Assembly: GCA_003342815.1 (NCBI GenBank)
Contig: PTEX01000003.1
Coordinates: 2,359,763-2,423,762, forward strand
Source of the DNA: Eudromia elegans
Taxonomy: Eukaryota; Chordata; Aves; Tinamiformes; Tinamidae
Direction of reading: 5' to 3'
Length of the DNA stretch: 64,000 nt
In this document: piece after piece, positions 27,801 through 40,100 of the stretch
How the letters are laid out: every line of letters begins with the position of its first letter
How positions within the stretch are numbered: position 1 is the stretch's first letter
Program-made: the position numbers and the translations under genes
The notes under the pieces: generated by a model
The model's database searches: none
Told to the model about the DNA's origin: nothing
What the model saw: only the letters and a program-made list of their open reading frames with translations

Positions 27801-30800
27801 CCTGACTCCTGACCCAGCTCTTCAGAAAGCCTTCCTAAGGTGAGCTTATTTCTGGTGAGCTCTGCAGAAAACCCAGGCTCCATTGGAGGACAGTCTGCAG
27901 ACAGACCATCGTCTCACCCAAGAGTCAAATGCCATCCTGCTGGGAGAAGCCAGGTGTAGGAAACCAGGGCTAGGCCAACAGATGACAATAAAGGCATGGT
28001 CCCTCTATTGCATTCATAGGTGTTCATTTTTTTCATAGATTGAAATGGCCCAGATTTGGCAAAATAACAGAGGACTTCTAAGGTGTTTGCACTTCCAGCA
28101 TGGCCTGCTTCTGTTGGAAGAACTCATTGAAATTATTTCTAGAGGGCTGAGGTGGGGGCCTTCTGGGGAGATAGGTATTGTATGTTTATTGCTTTCTATC
28201 TAAAAGGGAGTGATTAATAATCTGGATGAGAACATGAGAAACAAATGCTGACCCAAATTTTGCAGCTCAGCACCAAGGGGCATCTGGAAATGAATCTCTG
28301 GGAGAAACAAGTCAATGGGTTACAGAGATCTTCCCTCCTCCAGCTGTCATCGTGCCTTGTTGGAGGGAGAAGCGGGCACTGCTCCCCTTGTCCCTCCTCT
28401 CCAGGTGAGGGAACCACTGGCACTCAGCAGCACCTCAGTGCTGGAGCACAACTCATGTCCCTGTTTGTGCAGGTAGCCACTGCCACCACACGGCACTTGG
28501 GCCATTTGGAGGTCCAGCTACAGATGTGGCAGAACCTTTGTGGTATTCAACTGCAGTCATAAAGCAATGGATTTAGCAGGCAGAAGAAGCTGGTCTCTGT
28601 GCAGGGAGCTCAGGAGCAGCCCTGCTCGCAGATCCACGAGCACACCTGTGTCTCTCTCCTGTTCCTGAAAAGCACAAGTTGCTCCTCTGGGTACCTCCTT
28701 TCCTGCCTCATCGTGATCCTAGTTCCTTCCCTTTGAGGCAGAGGAAGTATTGAGTTTGCCCCCAAATTTGCAACAAGGGCCAGTAAGTGGCCAGGCAGGT
28801 CCCCTTTTCTCTCCGAGCTCGCCGTGGTGCCCAGGCGCGCGCGTTGGAAGGATCCAGGTCTTCTAGATCCTCAGCCAGCTGGGGCTTCACACAGCAAAAC
28901 CACAACCTTCAACTCCAAACACAGCAATTCTCAGGCAGATCATGGGGCCTTTAACTTCTGAAGCAGTACAAGATAGACGTGTTAATTTGTGGTTAGGGCC
29001 TATTTATCTGGAATGGCTCTGGAGGGTGGCTTGGTCTTTCCTGTAGCATAACAGTTAGAACTGCCAAAAGTAAAAGGCATTAGAAGTTAATAAAAAAGCC
29101 TGAAAGAAGCTCATTAAAATACTTGGAAAACTTCACAGTTTGGCTTGGTGCTGTAGAAAGAATATGTGAGTACTTGACCGGGCTTGTCTGCCTCCCTAGC
29201 AGACTGTCTTGACTTTAATGCTTTTAAAAAAATCACCTGGCGCCTGATGCAGTGTTAAAAAGCCCCTACCATGTCAGATACTAACGTAATTTTCCCCAGA
29301 CGTGCATCTGAGCAAAGGAATGTGCATGCACAAGCCCCGAGCTCAAACAGGGGAAATACTGACTGTTACGCGGATTCGTGCGTACAGATGATATTTTATT
29401 TATTTTGACCTGGAGCCCTATGTTTCAGGGGCTGATAACCTCCAGCCCTCTCTGGTCTGTCTGACCTCCAGCAAGCTGGTCCTGCAGCTATTGCTCCCAT
29501 CCCTGTCTCTTTGGATACCACAATATTGAGCGGCCTGGCCATATCTGGAGCCATTTCAAGGGAAATCCAGCCCTGTATTTGACCTCATTCTCCTATTTAC
29601 TCACCACGCTAATTAGGTCAGGTGGAGAGAAAGCCAACAAGACAGGTAAGATGGACTATTTGTATAGCTGCAAGCAGTTTCTATCTGATGGAGTGGAGTG
29701 GGTTGAACCATAGGTGGCTTGAGGGTCAAGAGGCTGTTTGAGTTTCGCATTCGGGGATGCCCTCTCCACAGCGGCTGTTTCCTCTGCACTGGCGGCTAGA
29801 GCGTGAACTAAGGCCTCAGGCTCAAGCTGTTCAGGCAGCTTCGAGGATCAGGACCCAAGTGGTTATGCATTTATAGCGACAGCCGGGGACCAAACCCTAC
29901 AGTGGTTTAGTGAAGGCTGCCATCTCCAGCAATACGGTGCACCTGAAAGCAGGATCTTTAGTGGATTTGGACTATCTGATTTATCAGCACCTGAAGCCTT
30001 CCCTGATCTAATATTTAGTTCTAGGGTAAAAACTAAAAGATTTGTGAAGTGCCATTTTGGGATTCTTGCCTAATCCCTGTCCCTCCCACCACACGCTTCT
30101 CCCAAGGCACAGAGGCTTTGGCTAATATTCCACTCTTACTATCACATTCGAGATTACCCTGCAGAACATCATGCTTATCCTGCTTCATTCAAAGCAGACT
30201 GGTTACCTTGGGAGCAGGATATTTTACTGCATTTTGCACATCTCTGTCATTTGCAGCTGAAGAAGTATGTACTAAGCAGCTCTTTGAAATGTGTAAAGCA
30301 GAAATACTTAATCAATAATTGCAATGAAGTGCTTCCTTATTATTTATTTCAACTGCATCTTTGGAGTCTCTTTCCCAGCACAATCAAAGAGTGCTCTGGT
30401 CACCCTCTAGCACTTGTCCTGCAAGTTCTCTTGCCTTCTTATCCCCACACAAGCTCCCAAATTCAGGTACAACACATGGAATCTTAGAGCTATTTTATGC
30501 TAGGACTGATTTTTTTTTTTTATTTTTTTAACTGAGGAAAGTCAGTACTTTTATTTTTGCCTCGGCCTTATTATGTACAGGTCTGTGATTACACAGCACT
30601 TCTTCAACGCTGGATTGTTCCCGTAGATGTTTCCGTTGGGAGCCTATCACAGAAAACAGAGCTACACATGCCTTGCCCTGCAATATGCCAAAGCAGGGCT
30701 GTGAGAATCAAAACGTCGCTGCAAGAAGCACCTCTTCTTGGCCTCTCTAGAGGGGATGCTCAAGGGACAATCCCATCTGTCAATACTATCTGAGTCCTGT

Positions 30801-33340
30801 AAATGCTGCCTGGAAACACAGTAGTCTCAGATACGACCTGCTCCCAAGGACTTAATAAGGAGAGATTTGTGGCAAAATGAAGAGCAGCATGTGTCTTCTC
30901 CAGACCCTTTTGGTCTGTCTCTTTCCCCTATGGATCATACTTCTTTTCTTGGAAGAAGGCAACATCACAGGAAGCTCCCTGGAAGAGTTCTTGGTATGGA
31001 AAGGACACTGCTGGCTGAAGGGATGGAGAGGAGCCCACGCACTGGAAGGTGTGCACGTGCTTTCCCCTACAACTCCTCTATTATCAGCAAAGAACAAAGA
31101 AACAGCAGATGCGTATCTGATGTGTTTACATGAAAGCTGCAGTATTTACTGATGCTTTTAAGGTCATATTTTGCCTCAGTCAAGCTCTGAAAAAAATGTA
31201 GAGAATAGCTGGTAGTTAGTTAGCTAAACACATTTTTCTGCCTTCGGATTAGGTAAGACAGATATTCAGAGCAAACTTTATCTGGGGACCAGTTCAAGGA
31301 ATCGGCAAGAGAGTCCAAAATCCACGGACTCAAGGTCACTCGCCCACTCAAGGAGTTCAGGTTGGCTGAGCAGGGGCTGTAAATCACTGCATCTGGCACC
31401 GAGTCGGTGCCTACGCAGAGGGCGTGGGAGCCTGTGTGGGAGCCTGTCCCGCTCGCTGCGGGAAGGGCGTCGCACCGCAGCAGCCGCGCGCGGAGGCCGT
31501 GACCGGCTACGTCTACCAAGAACTCCAGGTTCAATTTGATACGGAAAGGTAATTTCCCCTCTAACCCCCAGGGGTGATACCTGAAGCATGCATATACCTA
31601 GGAGCATGGCCAAATCTGTTATCAGAGCTCGCTTTGATGGAGCTATAAATCCAAGAGAACAGACTTGAAGATAGTTAGGACACACACCAGGAACTCCTGC
31701 CTTCACAGAGCTCTACGGGGGGACATGACATTGTGGCATTTCCTCCTGGCATCCTAATAACTTCTGGGAGCTACTTGAGTGCAATCACTACAGCTTCGAA
31801 ACATTTCCCAGTGACTCAAAGAGACAGGAAAATTTTGCAGATAGGAAACTGCGAGACAGCAAAATTGAATTGTCAAAGGCTTCGTTTGCAATCTATCACT
31901 CAGACAAAAAAAATATTTTGGTCTCTTGAATCTGAGATTAATTTCTTACTCACAGAAACACCCTTACTAGCATTTCAACTCCTCAACTTAGCAGTTCAGC
32001 ATTCCACTCCTTTGTGAGGATTTCAAGAAATTACAGGTATGGTCAAGTGGCTCCCACAGTCAACTCTGAAACAAATGTATGGCCTTGGTTGCTGTGACGG
32101 GCAGAGCAGTAACTAAATGGGCCATTCTGATCCAATACAGCAATTGCTATGCCACTTCAAGCCCTTGGACTTGAAAATAGAGAAAAAAGTAGGGAAAAAA
32201 TAGGGGGAAAAAAGTGGTAGTACCTTCTAGCCCTGGAGAAGAGGAGGTCTAAGGTCACTGTGTGCTGTAGCATCACCTGGTATGGCTCAAGGCTGCCCAC
32301 AACACAAAACCTGTGATGTCTCTTGGGCTAGGGCAAAGCTTACTGGGAGTTACTGACATAAAAATAGGAACCTTGTACAGCAAATAAAATAAGTGTGGTG
32401 CATGGCCTAAGACATGGGTGAGAGAGACTGACTGCAAATATTCCCTGCAGTCTGCATAAGGGTTTTGTGGAGGCAGCCTGAAGACTCCAGCAGCAAGGAA
32501 GGAAGATAAATTGATGTTTATTAAGCTGAGCTTCTGGGGAAATGAGGTTTAATATGTGCTGGAAGGAACTGGGCATTGAAGTTATCAGACTTTGCTCTGG
32601 TGAACTTAAGTTATAAGGGCCTTAGATATGCACTGCTGCCCTGCACAGCCATCCCCTGCCCATGGGGAAGGTGTCAGGCAAAAAATGTTTCTGTTGGGAT
32701 CTGTCCTTTCTTCACTTGTCCTCTTTCTGTGATTCTTCAGCTAAGACCTTCAGCTAAGGAGTCACAGATATACTGAGTGCAGCAAATGCCTTTTCCCCAC
32801 TGAGACACTCAGTAAAGCATTGGAAAAAAAATTATGCTCTGTAAACAACAGCCTTGAGTCGTGCCCTGGGCACATCCCAGCCCCGGCCGCATTGCTGTTC
32901 TGCAGAGCACGAGGCTCCCTGCAGCAGCCGCAGGGAGCTCCGCGCAGGGAGCGCCGCACCGGCGGCACCTGCTCTTTACAGGGGCTGCTCCACCCTTCCC
33001 GTTGAAGGGCTCCCTTGCAGCCCTGCCGTAGTATCTTTGGTATCTTATGGGCATCTCTTTCGGATGACATTTTTTCTATGCTGCCTCAGGCTCTCTAATT
33101 TGCTGTTTTATTTATTTTTTAGATTTTCAGCCAAAAAAAAATCAAGAGTTACCAAGAAAGACAGTAAGAGGGGGAAAAATGTTATTTTATTTTATTTTTT
33201 CCAAATTTTCTTAAAATTTTATTTTTCAAATGTTGAGACTTTTCTGCTTACTCCTTCTCACGAATACCAAGCTCTGGAGACTCCAATACTTTACCAAAGC
33301 CAGGGAACATATACTTCACTAAATGACACTAAAGCTAACA
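24886..33340. other. Non-coding stretch with a few weak gene-like spots
   Basis: No gene recognised with confidence. AT-rich sequence fills about 25.0-25.6 kb, with an (A)nG tract at 25304-25325. GC/CpG-enriched patches lie at about 27.08-27.26, 31.39-31.52 and 32.86-33.02 kb. A T-rich run lies near 30510-30527. A 91-codon ATG frame with a hydrophobic N-terminus (30877-31152) and an open segment ending at a GT donor (31549) are noted among the findings, but neither is supported by homology. Confidence 0.4.
30877..31152 (+). CDS. Candidate small secreted or membrane ORF, unrecognised
   Basis: A 91-codon frame opens at an ATG with A at -3. The first 26 residues read like a signal peptide or signal anchor: a charged start (MKSS) then a Leu/Val/Ile/Phe-rich core ending near LLFLEEGN. 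One N-glycosylation sequon (NIT) follows. The rest has no family I know. A short hydrophobic-start frame occurs easily by chance in 64 kb, and no promoter, splice site or poly(A) signal ties it to a transcript. Confidence 0.15.
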   Translation: MKSSMCLLQTLLVCLFPLWIILLFLEEGNITGSSLEEFLVWKGHCWLKGWRGAHALEGVHVLSPTTPLLSAKNKETADAYLMCLHESCSIY

Positions 33341-33365
33341 CCTAAGCTGAAACACTTCAAGCCTT

Positions 33366-33371
33366 TTATTT
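33366..33371 (-). terminator. Minus-strand poly(A) signal AATAAA
   Basis: TTTATT on the plus strand reads AATAAA on the minus strand. About 30-40 bases further along the minus strand is a GT-rich stretch, as expected for a cleavage/polyadenylation site. It lies about 150 bases past the stop codon of a minus-strand open frame (33521-33850). An isolated hexamer is common by chance, so its weight depends on the open frames beside it. Confidence 0.3.
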
Positions 33372-33520
33372 GACAAGGGATAAGTAAGCAAGAACAACAT
33401 TCATAAACAGAAATGTCAGGCATTTCTAGACATTCCTCACAAAATAATTAGTGACTAATACAAGTCCCACCTGTTTTAGACCCAAGGTTGAATGCATTCA
33501 ATCTACTGCAGTGGTTTATT

Positions 33521-34107
33521 TCACAGAGTTAAGTTTTTGTACGTCAAGTAGGTCTGAAAAGTAGTGAACAAGCTCTGTTGTATCTGAACCCAGCTCCCCA
33601 ACGTGAATGCCTTTGGTTCCCTTTCATCTCCATTTCTGCAAGGCATGGTGAGGACCATCGCGGAGCTGCAGTTTACAGGCAGCTGGAGCAAAGCAGTTGG
33701 ACTAGCCTTGTTTGCATGGAAAGGCTTGGAGAAATCGATGTCCACAAGGATCTCTACCTTTGCAGGCTTCATGTCCATCACTCTGGCTCTGTTGATATCA
33801 CTAAACCTGCCAGCAACAGGCACAGCTACAAATGGGTTCCTTAATAACATAGTGGAACACTTCTTCTGTTGCCAGTGTGATCCTGTTTCACAGGAAATGT
33901 TGCTTTGACAGGTTCACTGGAGAGCTAAGCCTTACTAATACCCACAAGGATATAGCCAAGCAAGCGCATATACCTTCTATATCAACTGTACTTGGGTCCA
34001 TGATGCCAGTTTCACAGCAGAACTTCCAGAGTGGGCAGCACTGGTAGGAACATACAAAATAGTATCCAATATGACTCTTCTCATCAAGTTTGCAGTGTTG
34101 CGCCTGC
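33521..34107 (-). other. Speculative minus-strand 3' gene end (Cys-rich exon candidates)
   Basis: I do not recognise the product. On the minus strand, candidate exon A (34107 down to 33974, 134 bases) lies between a TTAGTCACAG acceptor and a GAAG/GTATAT donor and encodes a Cys-rich segment around CSYQCCPLWKFCCE. Candidate exon B (33865 down to 33807, 59 bases) lies between an AACAG acceptor and a CAG/GTTTAG donor. Splicing A to B keeps the frame and gives another Cys-rich stretch (CSCACCW). A separate frame (33850 to 33521) overlaps B and runs 330 bases to a TGA, followed by AATAAA. The pieces could belong to one gene's last exons or be chance. Plus-strand frames are also open here, which weakens the case. 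Confidence 0.2.
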
Positions 34108-34109
34108 CT

Positions 34110-37100
34110 GTGACTAACAAAAATCTCCAGAGGAAGAGAGCAGTGACTGCAGCCCACCTGCGTCCTCGCAGAGGAACTCAGCAGCCTACGTGCAGCTGGG
34201 GCTCTGACAGCACGACAGTCTGATTGCAGCCCAGGTCTGCCAGCAGAGGAATAACCTACCTGGTGATGCTCCTTCCCACTTCTGCCTGCCCCAGCCCTGC
34301 GGCTCTCCTGCTCCAAAACACAGAGTGTTGACCTAAGCTTGAGAAGGATCGCCAACCAAATCCAGTTTTGCGGTGCATGGAAGGACATCAACGTGCATGC
34401 AAATATATACAAGAAATGGCACTGGTTGAAGTCCCAATAGGATCTGTGAATAAATGGCATGTAGCTCCTTCAGTGACGTTAAATCAAGAGATGCATCATT
34501 TCCTTCTTGCGGTTGTGTCATTCCCAGAGACTTGTGTGCTTCAGGAGGGGAAGAGTATTTCTCAGATTTACTGAAGGACAAACGGAAGTTTGTGCTTGCT
34601 TGAAATCTAACAGCTTCAATGTGTTTTACTGGAAAAAAAGCCCAACACTTCACAAAGAACTATGCGACACAGGGCAGAAAGAGACCTCTGGCCTGAGTCC
34701 TGTCGTCAGTAATCACAGGTAAGCACATAGTACAAACTCTCATAAAGAGATCAAGCTCAAATTAGAATATATCAGCTATGCTTTTCCCATGCTCCTATTA
34801 GAGAGCAGCCCTACAGGACTCCACACCTGCTAAGCTGCAGTCTTCATTTATCTGTGGCCAGGTTTGTCCTTTACCTTCAGCCTTACCTTACCTCTGCCCA
34901 GGCTGCTAAATGCCCAGATGTTTTGATGGGCAGCACCTGCATCCTCCCCCACTCTTCCTGCTAGCTGACACAAATCAAATGCTTTGGAACCTCCTCTTAC
35001 AGCACAGGCTCTTCCTTCCCTGCCTGTTTGCCTGGCCCTTCTCTGCAGTTGTTCCACTTTGACTGAATCCTTTGTGAATGCAGGTGGGAACCAGGTGACT
35101 GTCAGAAGAGCCATGTGCAGGGCATTACGCCTGTCCTCTCTCTGCTGTGCAGTCTTAGATTTTATACATGCTGGAGCTGTTTCCCATATATTGGTGGCTC
35201 ACAGTCATGCTGTGACTGACGAATGCAACATGATCCAGCTTGTGTACCAGGTCCAGCCCAGCACATTCCCTTCCAGCCAGTTGTCTTTTCCCCACAAGAG
35301 CCAGGAAATGGCTGTTTGGATAGCAAACGGTGTCCCAAACCTGAATATCTTCCCTTTTATACCAGCTGGCTTAGAGTCCACAGCAGCTGCTTCATCCCTT
35401 TGCATGGGAGAAGGAAGTGGGGAAAGGCAATACCTTCTCACAGTGCCTGGCTAGAGCTTTTGCATTGTCCTAGAGAGGAGCTGGAGCTCCTGCTATGTCC
35501 AGTGGTTATGTCACAACCTACATTATGACTGTTATTAAAAATATTTTTATTATATTATATATATTCATATTATAATAATTATATGTTATATACATGTATA
35601 TATAGTTAATATATAGTAAAATATTTATTATAATAGCTATAACTATTATTTTGTTCATCATGAACACCCTTGCAAGAGCACAGGCTTCCCCAAGGCCATT
35701 CCTCTACCCCATGGCTGGCCTTGGTTGCAGAGATTGGACTGCACAGGACTAATGTGTGCATAGATCTTTTCCCCCTCCTAAGCTCCTATGTTCAGATGAA
35801 AATCACCTAGCTTACAGCCAAACTTCTGTATATAAGTTCTCAAATGAGGGCCTATGTTTCAAATTACTACATTTCACCTCATTTCACTTACTACCTGTCA
35901 CTGCTCATTGCTCAGACCAGCCAGTCCTTTATTGGTAGCATCTCCCACACACCAGTACTGATAATTCCTCCCAGCATCATCTCATAAGCTAATATCATTG
36001 ACATGTTTTGACTTCTTGTATCACAGACGAGACTTAATTAAATAAAGTCAATTCCAAGTCTAGTCTTGGAGGAATCCCACAGCTTCCAACTTATTCACTT
36101 ATTCATAACCCATTGTGATCTTCACGTTTGTCTGTGCATCCCCTACATTCAGGTATCTTGTACATCTTCTCCAGCCTCAGAAATAACTTCCTAGTGTTAT
36201 TCTAACTCCTCCTTAACGCAAACTGGCATTTCCCTTTTCTGAAGTGGTCAGTTACATGAGAAAGGCACTGTGGCAAACTGGCATGATCCACTTTGAGCAA
36301 ATCTGCATTAGATTTCATCCCATTCTCCGTTATTTCCTGTCTCTTTCCTTCAGCATGTTTTCTACGTCCAGCTGATCAACTTCTCTCTCATGTGTGAGCA
36401 GCTGGTGCTTGCCCATGCTTGGTTCCTCTCTGCCCTGCTCTATGTCTGTGATACTGCAGCTGCTGAAGCCCATGCAGTCACCCTAAAGCAGAAGGGAAAA
36501 CACAAGGGGGCAGGCCATGAGCTCTCCCATGGAGCTCTGCCATGCAGCACAGACTATGCCTCTGTCCCCAGGACCTGCCGCCTTGAGAAATCCGGAGCCC
36601 TAAGGGCTATGTTGGATATCTTAGATAGAGGTGAAACACTAGCAATTCCTAAAGGACAATTAAAAGGATTACCTTTCCTCGTACTCCATAAACCATTCAG
36701 CAGCTGGGCTAAAAGGACATGAACTCCTAGATTTAAGAGGTCTGGATTAGGTGAACAACAAACAATTAATGATTTTCTCAGCACTATTTGGCCACTGTTG
36801 CAGATAAGATACCACTGTAGATGAAGCATTGCTCTTCTGCATTAGGGCCATGGCTGTATCTTCCTGATAACCCCACGGCTCATACCTGCTGAGGAGACAC
36901 ACTGTTCCTGCAGCTGTGGGGGGGTGTGCACAGTTTGCTCTCCACATGCTGCATTTGGAAGGGAAAAGCATAGGACAAGTTCCTGTGTAAGCTCCAGGCC
37001 AAGCAAGGGTGAGCCTGTATGGCACGAAGAGTGTGTCTCGTGAAGAAAGGGGCTCCATATCCACTTGTGGATGCCTTAAGCAAAAGATGTTGCCTATCGA

Positions 37101-40100
37101 TCAGCTCAAGTGAGTAGATGATCAACAGCCATGGAGCCATGCTGAGGGTTCTGCAAGTTGCCAGTCTCGGGACTCAGTGTGAGATCTTTTCTCCAGTGGA
37201 CCAAGATCCACCAGTAGAGGATGTCTCATCTGCTTCAGGAGTCTAACTTGGTGCCCTGTATCAGCTACAGATTTTATTTGTGAGCTAAAGTTTGATTTTC
37301 CAAAAAAACCCTAAACTTGCAGTGTCTGTTGCTCTGAACCCAACTTTGCCCTTCTGAAACTGAGGGATGGAGGCAGGAATAATCATCACTCATAATGAGT
37401 TCCCCACCCCAAAACTCCATCGTAATTCAGAAAGACGCTGCCATACTACCTGCATATCGGTGCCCTGCAGTGTCCTGCCCCAGGTGCACACCGGGGCACT
37501 CAAAATGCCGGGAAAGGGGAGTTTAAGTGGGATTAGCCTTTCAGAACTAACCCACATGTATTTATCTTGGTACTGTTTTCTAAACTGACAGGACTTGCCA
37601 TTAGTGCAAATCCTTCCCATGTTCACTTAACATGAACAATAACACAAACAAATAAAAAAGAAAAACACTTCTAACAATCTCTTTAGGAGCCTGAATTTAA
37701 CAACTGACTATCACAAGTCATAACAGAACCTTTGAGCACTTTTTATAGTGGGTAATCTATAAATATTTTATTAAGACAAAAAAAAAATTAAAATATTTTG
37801 AGAGGAGAATATTTTCATTCTTCACTGTGAAATTAAAGTTCTGGCTCCCTCAGGATGAAATGGAAAAGAAATATAAAAATGTGTTTGCCCTACTTCTGGC
37901 TTCTCTATCTCACTTTGTTTAGTAGAGCTGATATTAATGGTTTTCTCCTCAAATAATGTCAAACACTAATGAGGCAGAGCACGCAGATTTCAAATACGCC
38001 AGGGCAAAATTACTAGGAGAGCTCTTTGTATAATAAAACAATTCGCTCTGGGTTCTTTTAACATTTCACTTTATACACTCACACTGAAATCCATCTCAAT
38101 TTACCAGCTTCTAAATGAAACAGCCAAGCAAAGAGTTCTGCAACTGTTGACATTTTGACTTTTAGAAAAAGAACAGGAAAATGCATTTATCTCTGTAAAG
38201 ATTCATCTGAAATGTCTTGAGAGCTCCTCACTTTATTTCCATTTGTTCTAGCCCTTTAGCGATCATGACTTAGCTACTTCACGTAAATTATGACTCCTAG
38301 GTTTTAGATTTTTTTTCTAAAAAGATCTTGCCCCACCAGTGCACAGTACAAAGAGGTGTCCTGTTTTCCTCAACATGATGAGTGGCTTGGCATTTCACAG
38401 AAAAACGGCTAGCTAACCAGAGGCTGCCAATGAACTTGGGAAGAGAAAGAGCATGAGAGTGAAGTTCTTGCAAATCATATGTATATGTGTGAGCTTGGAT
38501 AGACTGAAAAAAAAAGGTGGAAACCAGTGTGGAGTGTCCAAATTCTGCATCCAACTGCCTCCAGCTTTGCCCATGCAAGTTGCCAAGCTGAATTCCTGTA
38601 TAGGAAAGTGTTACCTGCCCAGATCCTAGCTCAGTACTTCCCAAGCAGGCTGGTGTCAGATGGTGGCCACTCGGAAAGCCAAGCTCCACTACAGCCTTAA
38701 CTTCAGTCACGATCCCTTGTCTATGTTGACCACAGTCCCTGAAGGCTTATTTACAGATTAAACTTTAAGAGACCATATCCTCAGCTGGTATAAATTGTCA
38801 GAATGTTATTAATAGAGCCAACAAGAGCAGGAGTCAATTGAAAAACCTAATCCCTGGTTGCTGTAAATTGTTTCCTTTTTTTTGCATACTCTTTGCTGCA
38901 TGAGCTCACACCCTTCTGTCTGATAGTGATTATGTAAGACACAGAATGGTGGGGTTTCCCCTGGACATGTTTTTTCCACCTGACCATCTGAAGAAAGAGT
39001 TGACAGGGGCTTCAGGAAATCAGCTAGCCCATCTTCTATCCTGCAGCAGAATTAGCTGTATTTATACTGTAGACTTGTTTCCATATGGTCACATCCCACA
39101 GCCTCCAAATATTCCCAGGGGGCTTTTTTTTTTTTTTTTTTTTTAATTTTCCCATGACTAGGCAACTTCAGCCACAGAAAGCAGAGGGAATCTGCAAACA
39201 GCTCCTCCTCACCAGGACCCTGTCCAACCATCAGAGCAGGGCTGGACTGGGGAATAGCAAGGAACTTGAACTCCTTGAGCAAACCCAAGAAACCATTAAT
39301 GGAATATTTTCATTTCATCTATGCACGTGCATGCGAAGCAAGCAGCCTCTAGGTGCTAGCATCAGCAATGCTTTGGAAGCTTGGAAGAAGTGGAAGGTGC
39401 CGTGTGCAGTGACCTGGGCAAAGGATTATTCAGGTTCACCTGAGGTGCAGTGATGACCTAAAGATTCAACAGCACTTTGAAGCTGTGGGTCCCTTTACCC
39501 TCTGCATAGGAGTTCAATAATCTTTCTCCATTCTTGTGCATGCTGTAAATTAATTGTTGCTCCAAATATCACACATCTGTTTTTCAGCTCTCTCCAAACT
39601 ACCTTGTCTTTAAATGTGGCAATATGTTCCTGACAGATTCATTTAGTGATTTATCAGGTACAAACTAGCCATAAGGAAATACTAGGATTTATGAAAGATC
39701 ATTTCTTCAAGCAAAACCCATGAAACTGAATTACTAAATGCAGAGAATTCTCCAGGGAAAGTGTTTCTGTGCAGAGGAAAATAATTGTCACCTCATTCTC
39801 TCCGCTGACTTTTTTTCCCCTTAGGCTCAGCTAGAGTTTGCACATCCATGTCAACACAGTCAGCAACCCAAGTGCCCTGACCATCCTGCACCCTTGCACT
39901 AACACCTCTACCATTGAAAAATAGAATCCAACATACTGATTGCACTGAAGCCAGAGAAACATGGACCAAAAAAGTCCTTTCCATTAGAACCACTAATCAT
40001 ATGCTTATTAATTTACTCTCAATTCACCAAATCACCCTCCAGTCACTCTTGGCCTAATCTAATCTTGCTTGCCTTTTAACACTCAATTAAAAAGATGAAT

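Noticed and set aside
31395..31411. GGCACCGAGTCGGTGCC, identical over 16 bases to the last hairpin of the SpCas9 guide RNA scaffold
   Set aside because: Only the short palindrome matches. No repeats, cas genes or other tracrRNA parts are near, so it is coincidence in a CpG-rich spot.
36590..36830. Sequence thought to be a second retroviral fragment
   Set aside because: No LTR, zinc knuckle, protease or RT motif could be found.
39124..39144. Poly(T) run as the tail of a minus-strand retrocopy
   Set aside because: No AATAAA or gene-like body on the expected side and no target duplication noticed.
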